This document shows, piece after piece, positions 8,392 through 17,436 of a stretch of 64,000 nucleotides of DNA. This stretch comes from Maricaulis sp048270095 (GTDB lineage Bacteria > Pseudomonadota > Alphaproteobacteria > Caulobacterales > Maricaulaceae), in NCBI RefSeq assembly GCF_048270095.1, contig NZ_JBLWTL010000012.1, positions 11,985-75,984 of the forward strand, in the 5' to 3' direction. A model generated the notes under the pieces. That model did no database searches. It worked only from the letters and a program-made list of their open reading frames with translations, and was not told where the DNA came from. Position 1 is the first letter of the stretch. Every line of letters starts with the position of its first letter. A program made the position numbers and the translations under genes.

Positions 8392-9342
8392 GTGAATCCG
8401 TTCGCCCCGCTACCTGCACCGCTCGGCGCCGGCTTTGCCGGCCTGCTGCTGCTTCTACTCGCAGGCAGTCTCGCGGCGGTCATCCTGCCGCGTGTGCAAC
8501 CGGGTCGCTGGAGCGATCTCGGTCCGCGCATGCGCAGCTGGTGGCTGATTTGCGGCGTGATCGGCGGCGCCCTTCTGGCCGGCTGGCAGGCCTTCACGAT
8601 TGTCTTCGCCCTTGTCAGTTTCGTTGCCCTGCGCGAATTCCTCACCCTGGCGCCGACCCGGCGTGAGGACCGTCTGGTGGTGCTGGTGGTCTATGCCTCG
8701 ATCCTGATCAGCTATTGGGCGATCTGGATCGATAATTACGCTTATTTCCTGGTGATCGTGCCGATTTACGTCTTCGTGGGGACGGCGGTGATGATGACCC
8801 TGCTCGGACGGACGGACGGGTTTCTGGCGACGATCGGGGTGATGCATTGGGGCGTGATCGTATGCGTCTACAATCTCGGTCATGTCGCATTTCTGATGCG
8901 TACACCGGCGGCGGAGGTGCCGCAGGCGGGCGCGGCCGGGCTGGTTTTCTTCCTGATATTCATCACCCAGTTCAATGATGTCGCCCAATATGTGTGGGGA
9001 AAGGCGTTGGGCCGCCACAAGATCATCCCGACCGTCAGTCCGAACAAGACCTGGGAAGGCGCCATCGGCGGTTTTGTGACGACGGCGATTGTCTTCGTCG
9101 TGCTGGCGCCATTTTTTACACCGCTGGCCTTCTGGCCCAGCGTGCTGATCGGAGCGGTCTTGCCGGTGCTCGGTTTTTTTGGCGATATCACCATGTCGGC
9201 GATCAAGCGCGATCTGGGCGTGAAGGACACCAGTCTCTTCCTGCCCGGCCATGGCGGCGTCCTCGACCGGCTCGACAGTTTGATGTTCACCGCGCCCTGG
9301 TATTTTCACATGCTGGCGATCTTCGCCCTGGAGCGGTTCTAG
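8392..9342 (+). CDS. cdsA: Phosphatidate cytidylyltransferase
   Basis: Converts phosphatidic acid and CTP to CDP-diacylglycerol in the inner membrane. The C-terminal family signature is complete: S-A-I-K-R-D-L-G-V-K-D then L-P-G-H-G-G-V-L-D-R-L-D. Many hydrophobic segments cover the 316 residues, and a second conserved stretch P-N-K-T-W-E-G-A-I-G-G precedes the signature. The start is GTG, with a GGGGCGG purine run just upstream. The gene lies in a three-gene operon whose next member begins directly at its stop codon. It is away from the usual uppS-dxr neighbourhood, so it may be a second copy of the enzyme; that cannot be tested here. Confidence 0.92.
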   Translation: MNPFAPLPAPLGAGFAGLLLLLLAGSLAAVILPRVQPGRWSDLGPRMRSWWLICGVIGGALLAGWQAFTIVFALVSFVALREFLTLAPTRREDRLVVLVVYASILISYWAIWIDNYAYFLVIVPIYVFVGTAVMMTLLGRTDGFLATIGVMHWGVIVCVYNLGHVAFLMRTPAAEVPQAGAAGLVFFLIFITQFNDVAQYVWGKALGRHKIIPTVSPNKTWEGAIGGFVTTAIVFVVLAPFFTPLAFWPSVLIGAVLPVLGFFGDITMSAIKRDLGVKDTSLFLPGHGGVLDRLDSLMFTAPWYFHMLAIFALERF

Positions 9343-9981
9343 ATGCTGCAACTGGTGCGCCGTCTGATCCTGGTCCTGCTCGTGAAGCCCTTCGCCTGGC
9401 TGATTATCGGGTTTGATGTGCGCGGCCGCGACAATCTCCCGGTGACGGGACCGGCGATGATCGCCGCCAACCATAACAGCCATATCGACACGCTGCTGCT
9501 GATCTGTCTCTTCCCTTCCGCCAGCCTGGCGAAGATCCGGCCGGTCGCGGCGGCGGACCATTTCCTCAAGACGCCGTTCTCAAGCTGGTTCTACCAACGC
9601 GTTGTCGGCATCCTGCCCATCACCCGCACCGGCGCGGGCCGGAGCGATGTCCTGGCAGGCTGCAAGGCGGCCCTGGCTCGCGGCGAGATTCTGCTGATCT
9701 TCCCGGAAGGGACGCGCGGCAAGGCCGAGGAGATGGGTGATTTCAAGGCCGGCATTGCCCGCCTTGCCGAAGAGTTCCCGCAGGCACCCATCACGCCGGT
9801 CTACTTGCAGGGGGCCGGGCGGGTTCTGCCGCGCGGGGCCCGCTTTCTCGTACCCTTCAATTGCAGCGCCATCATCGGTGCCCCCTTCACCTGGCCAGGT
9901 AATCGCGCCGCCTTCATGGACCAGGTCAAGACGACGATCGAAACCCTGCGCAAGGATGCGCCGCCGCTGCGCTGGCTGTGA
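9343..9981 (+). CDS. 1-acyl-sn-glycerol-3-phosphate acyltransferase family (PlsC-like)
   Basis: A 212-residue membrane-associated acyltransferase. The catalytic HX4D motif is N-H-N-S-H-I-D-T (His44, Asp49), and the substrate-binding motif is F-P-E-G-T-R at residues 120-125. Known members transfer an acyl chain to lysophosphatidate to make phosphatidate, which is the substrate of the cdsA product encoded immediately upstream. The ATG follows the cdsA stop with no gap, and GGAG lies in the end of cdsA, so the two are translationally coupled. Some family members act on other lysophospholipids, so the exact acceptor is inferred from context. Confidence 0.9.
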   Translation: MLQLVRRLILVLLVKPFAWLIIGFDVRGRDNLPVTGPAMIAANHNSHIDTLLLICLFPSASLAKIRPVAAADHFLKTPFSSWFYQRVVGILPITRTGAGRSDVLAGCKAALARGEILLIFPEGTRGKAEEMGDFKAGIARLAEEFPQAPITPVYLQGAGRVLPRGARFLVPFNCSAIIGAPFTWPGNRAAFMDQVKTTIETLRKDAPPLRWL

Positions 9982-10015
9982 GCGCATCCTTGTCCGATTT
10001 CAAACGGAGACACCC

Positions 10016-10558
10016 ATGATTTCCAATGCCGTCACCCTGTTCCGGATGGGCCTGGTGCTGCCGCTCTTCTACCTGCTCGCGACCGGCGGGCCGGGATGGA
10101 CCGCGCTGGCATTCTATCTCGGATCGGGCCTGCTCGACATCGTTGATGGCAAGCTCGCCCGCGGGCTTGGCGAAAGCTCAGCCATGGGCGCGATGCTCGA
10201 TCTTGTGGCCGACCGACTATTGACCCTCGCTGCGGTTGCCGGCTTGCTGGTCTATGGCGACCTCGGTCTGGCCGCGGCCTGTGGTGCGGTCGTCCTGGTT
10301 GCACGATGCAATATCGTCGCCTCGTTTGGGGAGGCGCTGGCGGCCCGTTTGGTGCTGGCATCCTCGCGCTTCGAATACCCCAAGATAGTGCTCAGCTTTG
10401 CCGGACTGGGTCTGGCGATGGTGCCACTGGACCTGGTACCCGGCACGCAAATCGCGCTGTCCCCCATTTCCGAAGCACTGATCGTGCTCGCCGCGGCGCT
10501 GACCCTGGTGACGCTGGCTGGCTATGCGCGCCAGACCGTGCGCGCATTGGCGGGGTAG
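10016..10558 (+). CDS. CDP-alcohol phosphatidyltransferase family protein
   Basis: A 180-residue integral membrane enzyme. The family motif D-x2-D-G-x2-A-R-x8-G-x3-D-x3-D is intact at residues 41-66 (D41, D44, G45, A48, R49, G58, D62, D66). Such enzymes replace CMP in CDP-diacylglycerol with an alcohol, for example glycerol 3-phosphate in PgsA; the acceptor here is not evident. It is the third gene of the cdsA-plsC unit, 34 bp after the acyltransferase, with a clear CGGAGA site. A longer open frame upstream is the acyltransferase read out of frame. The trio could make a finished phospholipid headgroup on its own. Confidence 0.88.
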   Translation: MISNAVTLFRMGLVLPLFYLLATGGPGWTALAFYLGSGLLDIVDGKLARGLGESSAMGAMLDLVADRLLTLAAVAGLLVYGDLGLAAACGAVVLVARCNIVASFGEALAARLVLASSRFEYPKIVLSFAGLGLAMVPLDLVPGTQIALSPISEALIVLAAALTLVTLAGYARQTVRALAG

Positions 10559-10711
10559 GGCCGGCCTTGCGGACCTGTCCCGGCGCGTGCCGCCCTCGGT
10601 AAATAATCGGAATAATCGGGGACATACACCAATTAATCGCCACATCCCTGTTCCAGTTCAAACATGTGCGCCCCGGTGCACACCCTCCCATAAATCTCTT
10701 GCCAGCAGCGG

Positions 10712-10793
10712 GCCCTGCGAGCTTCAGCGCGTCAAGGCCGCCTTCGGCGCCGCGTTGCGGGCATGCGCCTTGACGCGCTGAAGCTCGCAGGGC
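10712..10793. repeat. 27-bp perfect inverted repeat
   Basis: The arm at 10712-10738 and its exact reverse complement at 10767-10793 flank a 28-base GC-rich loop. The element starts about 150 bp after the CDP-alcohol phosphatidyltransferase stop. It has no run of T after the right arm, so it is not a classical terminator. It may be a dispersed palindromic element or a strong transcript-end hairpin. Confidence 0.8.
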
Positions 10794-11465
10794 GAAATCT
10801 CGGCATGAGATTTTTGGTGGGGCTGGGCGCAACGGGCGCCGCGTTCTCACTACACACAACATTGGCGAGACGTGCGTCGGCAAGCCTGGCTGCTGGACCC
10901 CGCCCCCGGCGGGATACCTTGTCCGCCCCCGGGGCTGCGCGGTTATAATCGCGGCAGTTTCGCTCTTTGACATCGTCGATCGATCACCACAAACGCGTTC
11001 GCGCCGCGCCAGGCGCGCAGCCCGGCGGCCGGCCCGACCTTGCGGCAAGGACGGCTTTGCGATGGCACGGTGATAGTCTCTGCCGTGTGCCCTGTCATGG
11101 TGTCCGGGCCTGTACAGGCAGAGTAATCGCCCTCCAGTGACAGGGTGACAGACTGGCAGAGTGTTTTCTGCAAAATCCGGACATATGTGAAATGGGACCG
11201 CCGACAGACCGTTCCTTGATTGGATCGGTCTGGTCGCCCGGAGAATATCCGGTTTCCTTGAAACCGGCGCGGTGGGCGCGCCAACCGCTCCAATCAATAC
11301 ACAAGGTTCTTCCCCCGGATTCATTCCGGGGCCTACCGGAGGGGAATCCAGCCAGGCTACCAACCGCTGGTCGGCCCCGGAATTCGCTTCGCTCCTCCGG
11401 GGAAATGATGTGTTTGGGGTTGGTGGCAACCGCCAACCTATCCCCGCCCACTGCCAATTATCCCA

Positions 11466-11548
11466 CGTCATCCTGACGTCAGTCAGGACCTCGATATCGC
11501 AGGCTCCGCACCTGTCACGTCGAGGTCCCGGCTTTCGTCAGGATGACG
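11466..11548. repeat. Nested palindromic intergenic element
   Basis: The outer arms are 13 bp (CGTCATCCTGACG at 11466-11478, CGTCAGGATGACG at 11536-11548). The inner arms are 9 bp (GGACCTCGA at 11486-11494, TCGAGGTCC at 11520-11528). The whole can fold as one interrupted stem. The composition resembles short palindromic repeats that recur between genes in alphaproteobacteria. It ends 27 bp before the stop of the convergent amidohydrolase gene, where it could also end transcripts. Confidence 0.7.
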
Positions 11549-11574
11549 GAGTTTTATAGGCTCAACCCTGTAAC

Positions 11575-13641
11575 CTACTGCGCCGTCATCACATTCGGCA
11601 CTTCGGTAAACGGCCGGATGCCAAACTCCGGATAGATTTCGCTCGGGTAGTAAATCACCCCGTTGGACGACACCATCGAGATGGTCTTGATCGCCGCGAG
11701 GTCCTGGGTCGGATCGCCCGGGATGAGGAAGAAATCGGCCAGCATGCCCGGCGCGATTGTGCCGAGCTCGTCATCGACGCCGAGATATTCGGCCATGCCA
11801 TGGCTGGCCCAGGCGAGGATTTCCGGGGCGGTCATGCCGGTGCGCTGATACAGTTCCAGTTCGCGGTGCAGGGTGAAGGAGCCGCCCAGATCGGTGCCGG
11901 GGACGATGAAAATGCCGGCTTCGCGCATCATCGAGATCGTGGTCAGGATCTGGTCGAAGGCGCCGCGATAATTGGCGTCATCCTCGGCATTGGCGATATC
12001 GGCCCAGGCGGCGCGGGCGCTGCGCTGTTCGTCGACCGGCATATGGTCAATATAATCGACAACACCGGGGGTCAGCTCACCATTGCGCGACAGCAGCAAG
12101 GCCTCATGGATCGCCAGGGTCGGATCGATCGCGACGCCGCGTGTCGCCATCGCATTGATGGTGTTCTGAACCGGCTCGCTGGTGAGATCGAGCGCCGGCA
12201 GGCGGCGCAGCGCGGTCAGGCGCAGCAGCTCACGCGTGTCCTCGCCCTCTTCAAGCACCCAGCCGAGCATGACCTGGTTGATATGGGTCATCTCGTCATA
12301 GCCGGCCGCGATCATGGCATCGGCATTGGTGAAGGCGGGGACATGGCCGGAAACGCGCAGGCCGCGCTCATGGGCGCGCGCGATCATGGCGGGAACCCAG
12401 TCGGGATTCATCGAGTTGTAGATCTTGATCTGGATGAAATCGCCGGCATCGGCATAGGTGTCGACGGCGGCAACGGCCTCCGCCTCGCTATTGACCAGGA
12501 TGCCATTATTGGAGCTGAACGGGCTTTGCCCCTCGATAAAGCCGCTGCGGAAGACGCGTGGTCCGGCCAGCTCGCCCGCTTCAATGCGGTTGATCAGGGC
12601 GCCGAGGACCTCATTATTATTGCCCATATCGCGCACGCTGGTGACGCCGGCGGCGATGTTGAGCACGGCACTGGTCTCGCCCATATGGGCGTGCATTTCG
12701 AACAGGCCGGCGATGAGCGATCCGCCACCGCCGTCGATCTCGACCTCACCGGCAGCGGTTGGCACATCGAGCGCATCAATGGCAGCGATCCGCTCGCCCT
12801 CGACCACGACCGAGACCGGGGCGCCGAGCGCCTGGGAGGCCGGGTCGAAGACGCGCACATTGCGGATCCGGACCGGGGCGCCGTAATCATGCGCCGTGCG
12901 TGACTGGATATCCTCCAGCCGTGCCGCGCCATAGCTGGCGGCGAGGGCGCGCAGACGTTCGTCTTCGGCCTCATAGCCGGTTTCCAGGATGGCGAAGCGC
13001 GGCGTGATCAGGGCGAAGAAGGCGCGCCCGTCCATCAGGATATAGGTCGGATCCAGGCTGGTGCCGGTCATGGCATAGCTGGTGACCAGGCGCTGGTTTT
13101 CGCCGTCGCTGACCGGCAATTGCCCGATCTCGTTCAGCTGCAGCGCGCCGCCGGGAATGGCGTTGAGGGAGGCGTCGCTTGTGTCCATCAGGGCGCGCGC
13201 GGCGATCGCCAGCCAATAGGGGCTGGCATTCTGGGGCACGTAGAAGGCCTCGCCCTCGATGACGGCTGCATCGCTGCCGGTGGCATCAGTCCAGCTGGCC
13301 TGGTCGTCCTCGAATTCGAAGCGCTCCGAGATCGGATTGCCGAAGGTCGAGGCACCTTCAATCGTCCAATGTGTCGGCAAGCCGGCGGCGCTAAGCGCCA
13401 CGGTTTCGGAGATGGTCGGGCCGCGGCCATTATTGCGGTACTCGTACTCGACGCCATAGCCGGTTTCGGAGGCGGTGATCTCAAGCGCACCGATGTCGGT
13501 GCCACCAACCAGCACGGTGAAGCGCGAGGCCTCGGTTGCGGCGGCCGCGGTTTCGGTGTCCGGCGTGGTTCCGGACTTGCCACAGGCCACGAGGCTCGCG
13601 GCGAGCGCCAGGGCGAGGCCGATTTTGGACGATGCGTGCAT
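11575..13641 (-). CDS. Amidohydrolase superfamily lipoprotein
   Basis: A 688-residue exported protein with lipobox L-V-A-C (lipid Cys20). An N-terminal beta-rich domain of about 230 residues precedes an amidohydrolase barrel. Metal-site elements are visible in order: E-M-H-A-H-M-G (the HxH pair), a Lys in I-K-I-Y-N-S-M-N-P, S-G-H-V-P-A-F, T-H-I-N-Q and P-G-T-D-L-G. This matches imidazolonepropionase/prolidase-like amidohydrolases in which a Lys or carboxylated Lys bridges the metals. The substrate is unknown; peptides or other amides are possible. The start used has GGGGGAA upstream and begins the signal peptide; the frame extends 15 residues further without a site. Confidence 0.85.
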   Translation of the reverse strand: MHASSKIGLALALAASLVACGKSGTTPDTETAAAATEASRFTVLVGGTDIGALEITASETGYGVEYEYRNNGRGPTISETVALSAAGLPTHWTIEGASTFGNPISERFEFEDDQASWTDATGSDAAVIEGEAFYVPQNASPYWLAIAARALMDTSDASLNAIPGGALQLNEIGQLPVSDGENQRLVTSYAMTGTSLDPTYILMDGRAFFALITPRFAILETGYEAEDERLRALAASYGAARLEDIQSRTAHDYGAPVRIRNVRVFDPASQALGAPVSVVVEGERIAAIDALDVPTAAGEVEIDGGGGSLIAGLFEMHAHMGETSAVLNIAAGVTSVRDMGNNNEVLGALINRIEAGELAGPRVFRSGFIEGQSPFSSNNGILVNSEAEAVAAVDTYADAGDFIQIKIYNSMNPDWVPAMIARAHERGLRVSGHVPAFTNADAMIAAGYDEMTHINQVMLGWVLEEGEDTRELLRLTALRRLPALDLTSEPVQNTINAMATRGVAIDPTLAIHEALLLSRNGELTPGVVDYIDHMPVDEQRSARAAWADIANAEDDANYRGAFDQILTTISMMREAGIFIVPGTDLGGSFTLHRELELYQRTGMTAPEILAWASHGMAEYLGVDDELGTIAPGMLADFFLIPGDPTQDLAAIKTISMVSSNGVIYYPSEIYPEFGIRPFTEVPNVMTAQ

Positions 13642-13881
13642 GAGAATTCCCCCGAATATGATTGGATTTATGCCCAGCACTAACACCGAATCCCGGCGCT
13701 GTCAGCGCAGCGCGGCCGGGGCCGGTCCCCGCCGGACCAGGCTATGCGCTCATGCCGTCCGGGCCTGACCCGGCGATGGCGATGATAATCGTCGTCATCG
13801 CCGTGTCATTTCACCCGTTTTACGGAAATTTCCAGTCCTCGCCCGATTGAGCTTTGCCGCGGGCGCGCGCACCATGTCCTC

Positions 13882-15756
13882 ATGGAATCATTTCTGCTGC
13901 AGGCGGCTATCTATCTCGGGGCCGGCGTCGTCGCTGTGCTGATCGCGCACCGGCTCGGGCTCGGCTCGGTGCTGGGCTATCTGCTGGCGGGGATCGCGAT
14001 TGCGCCGCTGCTCGAACTGGTCGGTTCGCATACTGAGGATGTGCAGCATTTTGCCGAATTCGGCGTGGTTATCATGATGTTCCTGGTCGGCCTGGAATTG
14101 CAGCCACGCCTGCTCTGGGACATGCGGGTCAGGCTGATCGGGCTGGGCGGAATGCAGGTTGCGGTGACCGGCCTGACCCTGGCCGGCGCACTGGCGCTGG
14201 GGATGGACTGGCGCGTCGCGATCGCGCTCGGCATGATCCTGTCGCTGTCCTCGACCGCGATCGTGCTGCAAACGCTCGGCGAAAAGGGCTGGCTGCGCAG
14301 CGAGGGCGGCCAGTCAGCTTTCTCGGTCCTGCTGTTCCAGGATGTCGCCGTGATCCCGATGCTCGCCCTGATGCCGCTCCTGGCCGTCGGCACAGGCACC
14401 GGCGAGATGCCGATGTCGAGTGCCCAGCTCCTGGCTGAAGGGGCCGACGCGCCGGCCGCTGATCTCAGCCTGATCATGCACTTGCCCGCCTGGGGGCAGG
14501 CGCTGTTGACGCTGGGCGCGGTGGCTCTGGTGATCCTGGTCGGCCGCTATCTGACCCGGCCGGTCTTTCGTGCCATCGGACGCACCGGCCTGCACGAGAT
14601 CTTCTTCGCGGCCTCCCTCCTGCTGGTGATATCGACTGCCCTGCTGATGGGCTGGGTCGGCCTGTCGGCGGCGCTCGGGACATTCCTGGCCGGAGTCGTG
14701 CTGGCCGATAGCGAATACCGGCACGAGCTGGTCAGCGTGCTCGAACCCTTCAAGGGCCTGCTGCTCGGCGTCTTCTTTATCACGGTCGGGGCGGGGATGC
14801 AGTTTTCCCTGCTGGCGCAGACGCCAGGGTTAATCCTTGGCCTGGTCCTGGCGCTGATCCTGGTGAAGGGCGTGATCCTGTGGGGGCTGACCCTGGTCTT
14901 CGGGATTCGCGGGCATGCCCGCTGGCTGTTCACCTTCTCGCTGGCCCAGAGCGGCGAGTTCGGTTTCGTCCTGCTGACCTATGCCGTCGGCGTACAGGTC
15001 CTGCCCGATCATATCGCCAATATCACCGGACTGGTCGTCGCGCTCTCCATGATGGCCACGCCGCTGGTCATGATCGTGTTCGAGCGTTGGGTCTCGCCGC
15101 ATGTCTCGGCTCGCAGCGGGCCGTCCCGGCCGGCAGATCTGATCGACGAGGCGGCGCCGGTCATCATTGCCGGGATGGGCCGTTTTGGTCAGATCGTGCA
15201 GCGGCTCCTGGTGATGGATGGTCACCGCCCCGTCGTGCTCGACAATTCTCCCGCTCATATCGAAGTGATGCGCAAATTCGGCATCCAGGTCTATTACGGA
15301 GACGCGCTGCGCACGGGGCTGCTGGAGGCGGCGGGAATCGCCAAGGCGCGCCTGTTGATCGTGGCCACTGACAGCCAGGACCGGGCCGTTGAGCTCGTGC
15401 AGCACGTCAAGCAACGCTTCCCCCATGTCCGCATCATCGCCCGTGCGGCGAGCCGGGAGCATGTCTACCAATTGCGCGCCGCGGGTGCCGACAGCGCGAT
15501 CCGTGAGCTGTTCGGCTCATCGCTCGAAGCCGGCCGTCAGGCGCTGGAGTTCCTCGGGCGCTCGCCCAGCCAGGCCGAGCGCAAGACCAGGGCATTCGCC
15601 GAGCATGATGAGGAAAGCCTGCGTCAACTCTTCGAGGTCTGGGACGCCGATACCGATGTGTTCGACAATACCGCCTACATGGAAAAGGCCCATTCGCGGG
15701 TCGTCTCGCTCGCGGAGTTGATGGCGGACGACGCCGAAGAGCGGCTCGAGAGCTGA
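13882..15756 (+). CDS. CPA2-family cation/proton antiporter (KefB/KefC-like)
   Basis: A 624-residue protein with a Na+/H+ exchanger membrane domain (about residues 5-385) and a TrkA-N nucleotide-binding domain (about 415-535). The Rossmann motif is I-I-A-G-M-G-R-F-G-Q. The membrane domain has the conserved F-G-V-V-I-M-M-F-L-V-G-L-E-L and L-S-S-T-A-I-V-L-Q-T-L stretches. Members exchange K+ or Na+ for protons, in some cases gated by glutathione adducts; no KefF/KefG partner is present here. A paralogue of nearly the same length is encoded at 59448-61349. The ribosome-binding site is weak. Confidence 0.9.
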   Translation: MESFLLQAAIYLGAGVVAVLIAHRLGLGSVLGYLLAGIAIAPLLELVGSHTEDVQHFAEFGVVIMMFLVGLELQPRLLWDMRVRLIGLGGMQVAVTGLTLAGALALGMDWRVAIALGMILSLSSTAIVLQTLGEKGWLRSEGGQSAFSVLLFQDVAVIPMLALMPLLAVGTGTGEMPMSSAQLLAEGADAPAADLSLIMHLPAWGQALLTLGAVALVILVGRYLTRPVFRAIGRTGLHEIFFAASLLLVISTALLMGWVGLSAALGTFLAGVVLADSEYRHELVSVLEPFKGLLLGVFFITVGAGMQFSLLAQTPGLILGLVLALILVKGVILWGLTLVFGIRGHARWLFTFSLAQSGEFGFVLLTYAVGVQVLPDHIANITGLVVALSMMATPLVMIVFERWVSPHVSARSGPSRPADLIDEAAPVIIAGMGRFGQIVQRLLVMDGHRPVVLDNSPAHIEVMRKFGIQVYYGDALRTGLLEAAGIAKARLLIVATDSQDRAVELVQHVKQRFPHVRIIARAASREHVYQLRAAGADSAIRELFGSSLEAGRQALEFLGRSPSQAERKTRAFAEHDEESLRQLFEVWDADTDVFDNTAYMEKAHSRVVSLAELMADDAEERLES

Positions 15757-15861
15757 GCATGCCGGCGCGCAGCACCCGTCTGGCCGACGGTTGGGCTTTC
15801 AGCTTTCGATTGCCGGAGAATATCGTTAACATCCGGTTTCGGGTTCTGGGGAGGGCCGGCT

Positions 15862-17436
15862 TTGCTGCGGACATGTTTGTTTCTGACGCTGTTTCTGATG
15901 CTCGCCTGCGGCCCGGCTGCGGCCGGGGCTGAAGATGTGCGTCCGGCCGGAACGGACACGATATCAACAGTGCGCAGTGCGCCCATACCTCTGGCGGTTC
16001 TGCCGGCCTGGAGCGAGGCGGCCATCGAGGCCTTGGCGATCGCCCTGTTCGATGCGCCTGGTCATGGTTTGCCGTCGCTGGACCGCACAGCCGAGGATTT
16101 GCTCGATCGGTCGCTGCCGCACGAACATCGTGCGGCTATGGCGACGCGGGCCTTCCTGCGCTTTGGCGCCTGGTTGCGCTACGGCCTGATGGATTCGCAG
16201 ACTCACGAGCTCTACACGCCCGATGCGGCGGAGCGTGCCGGCTTGCACAATGCGCTCGCGGGCGCGCTGGCCGATAATCGTGTGGCGCAGACGCTGGACG
16301 GCTTTGCTCCGGAACTGGGGGAATACCGTGCGCTGCGGGCTGAAATGCTTCGTATGATGGCCCTGCAACCGATCTGGCCACACATTGAGCCGGGGCCGAG
16401 CCTGGCGCATGGTGATCGCGGCCCGCGCGTCGATCAATTGCGCGCCCGGCTGGCGGCGGTGGATGTCTACCGGGAAGACTGGAGTGCCGGCGACGCATTT
16501 GACGTGCGGCTGGAAACGGCGGTCCGGCGATATCAGGGCCGGGCCAATCTCTCGCCGTCCGGACAGATGGATCAGGCGACGCTGCGCGAACTGAATATCA
16601 CGCCGCAAGAGCGCATGGCGCAATTGCGCGTCAATCTTGAACAACGCCGCTGGCAGAGCCGGGAGCCGGGGCGTCGCCACATCCGGGTCAATCTGGCCGA
16701 CTTCACCCTTGAGGCCTGGCAGGATGGTCAGCTGGCCCGGCGGCACCGCGTAATGGTCGGGCGGCAAGTCAGTTCGACCCCGGAATTTTCCGAGGACATG
16801 CAGTATCTTGTCCTCAATCCCTGGTGGGGTATCCCGGGTGGGCTGGCGCAGAGCCGTTTTCGGTCATTCCGCCGCAATCCCGGTCTGGCGGCCCAATTGG
16901 GGTTCCGGATCTATGATGCGAGTGGCACCCAGATTTCAGTCTACGATATCGACTGGAGCCGCTGGGGGCGGGACTGGCCCTATCGCATGTCGCAACCGCC
17001 AGGTGGCAGCAATCCGATGGGCGAGGTGAAGTTCATCTTTCCCAATAGCCATAATGTCTACATTCACGATACTACCGAGCGGGACCGGTTCTCCGAGACC
17101 CGCAGGGATTTTTCTGCCGCCTGCATTCGTGTCCATGACCCGCTTGTGCTCGCCGAATGGGTGCTGAGCAGCCAGGAGGGGTGGAGTGCCGAACAGATTG
17201 AGCAGGTCGCCGCAGGCAATACGCCGACCGTTGTCTGGCTTGATGAGCGCTTGCCGGTCCATATCAATTACTGGACCGTGGCGCGCGATGCCGATGGCGA
17301 TGTGCGCTATCTCAATGACCTCTATCGGCGCGACGGGGCGTTGATTCGCCGGTTCGAGGGCGCGCTTGCCCAGGCCTCGGACCTCGAGCACGAACGAATC
17401 GCCAGCCGTGGCGGGGCGCAGGCGACGCTCAACTAG
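15862..17436 (+). CDS. L,D-transpeptidase with peptidoglycan-binding domain (YcbB/LdtD-like)
   Basis: A 524-residue exported protein that makes 3-3 cross-links or related bonds in peptidoglycan. The order is: a signal peptide (1-22), a helical region, a PG-binding domain around residues 180-245 (H-G-D-R-G-P-R-V-D-Q-L-R-A-R-L), and a YkuD catalytic domain from about 275. The active site is H-N-V-Y-I-H-D (His402) and S-A-A-C-I-R-V (Cys421); the usual Gly before Cys is Ala. The start is TTG with GGAGGG upstream; no ATG or GTG would keep the signal peptide intact. It precedes ompA, another peptidoglycan-linked envelope gene. Confidence 0.9.
   Translation: MLRTCLFLTLFLMLACGPAAAGAEDVRPAGTDTISTVRSAPIPLAVLPAWSEAAIEALAIALFDAPGHGLPSLDRTAEDLLDRSLPHEHRAAMATRAFLRFGAWLRYGLMDSQTHELYTPDAAERAGLHNALAGALADNRVAQTLDGFAPELGEYRALRAEMLRMMALQPIWPHIEPGPSLAHGDRGPRVDQLRARLAAVDVYREDWSAGDAFDVRLETAVRRYQGRANLSPSGQMDQATLRELNITPQERMAQLRVNLEQRRWQSREPGRRHIRVNLADFTLEAWQDGQLARRHRVMVGRQVSSTPEFSEDMQYLVLNPWWGIPGGLAQSRFRSFRRNPGLAAQLGFRIYDASGTQISVYDIDWSRWGRDWPYRMSQPPGGSNPMGEVKFIFPNSHNVYIHDTTERDRFSETRRDFSAACIRVHDPLVLAEWVLSSQEGWSAEQIEQVAAGNTPTVVWLDERLPVHINYWTVARDADGDVRYLNDLYRRDGALIRRFEGALAQASDLEHERIASRGGAQATLN

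Larger units (their letters stand above)
10559..11574. other. About 1 kb of non-coding DNA rich in inverted repeats
   Basis: No reading frame here has a start site, a family motif or plausible composition. The stretch contains at least six inverted repeats, listed as separate entries or in the findings. They include a 27-bp perfect pair (10712-10793), a 7-bp pair (10795-10801 / 10807-10813), an 8-bp hairpin with a three-base loop (11249-11267), two CCCCGGA/TCCGGGG hairpins (11313-11331, 11375-11402) and a nested element at 11466-11548. It lies between the end of the phospholipid operon and the end of a convergent amidohydrolase gene. Confidence 0.7.

Noticed and set aside
10392..11471. A 359-residue minus-strand open frame
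   Set aside because: It overlaps the CDP-alcohol transferase gene and the repeat zone, with odd composition and no motif.
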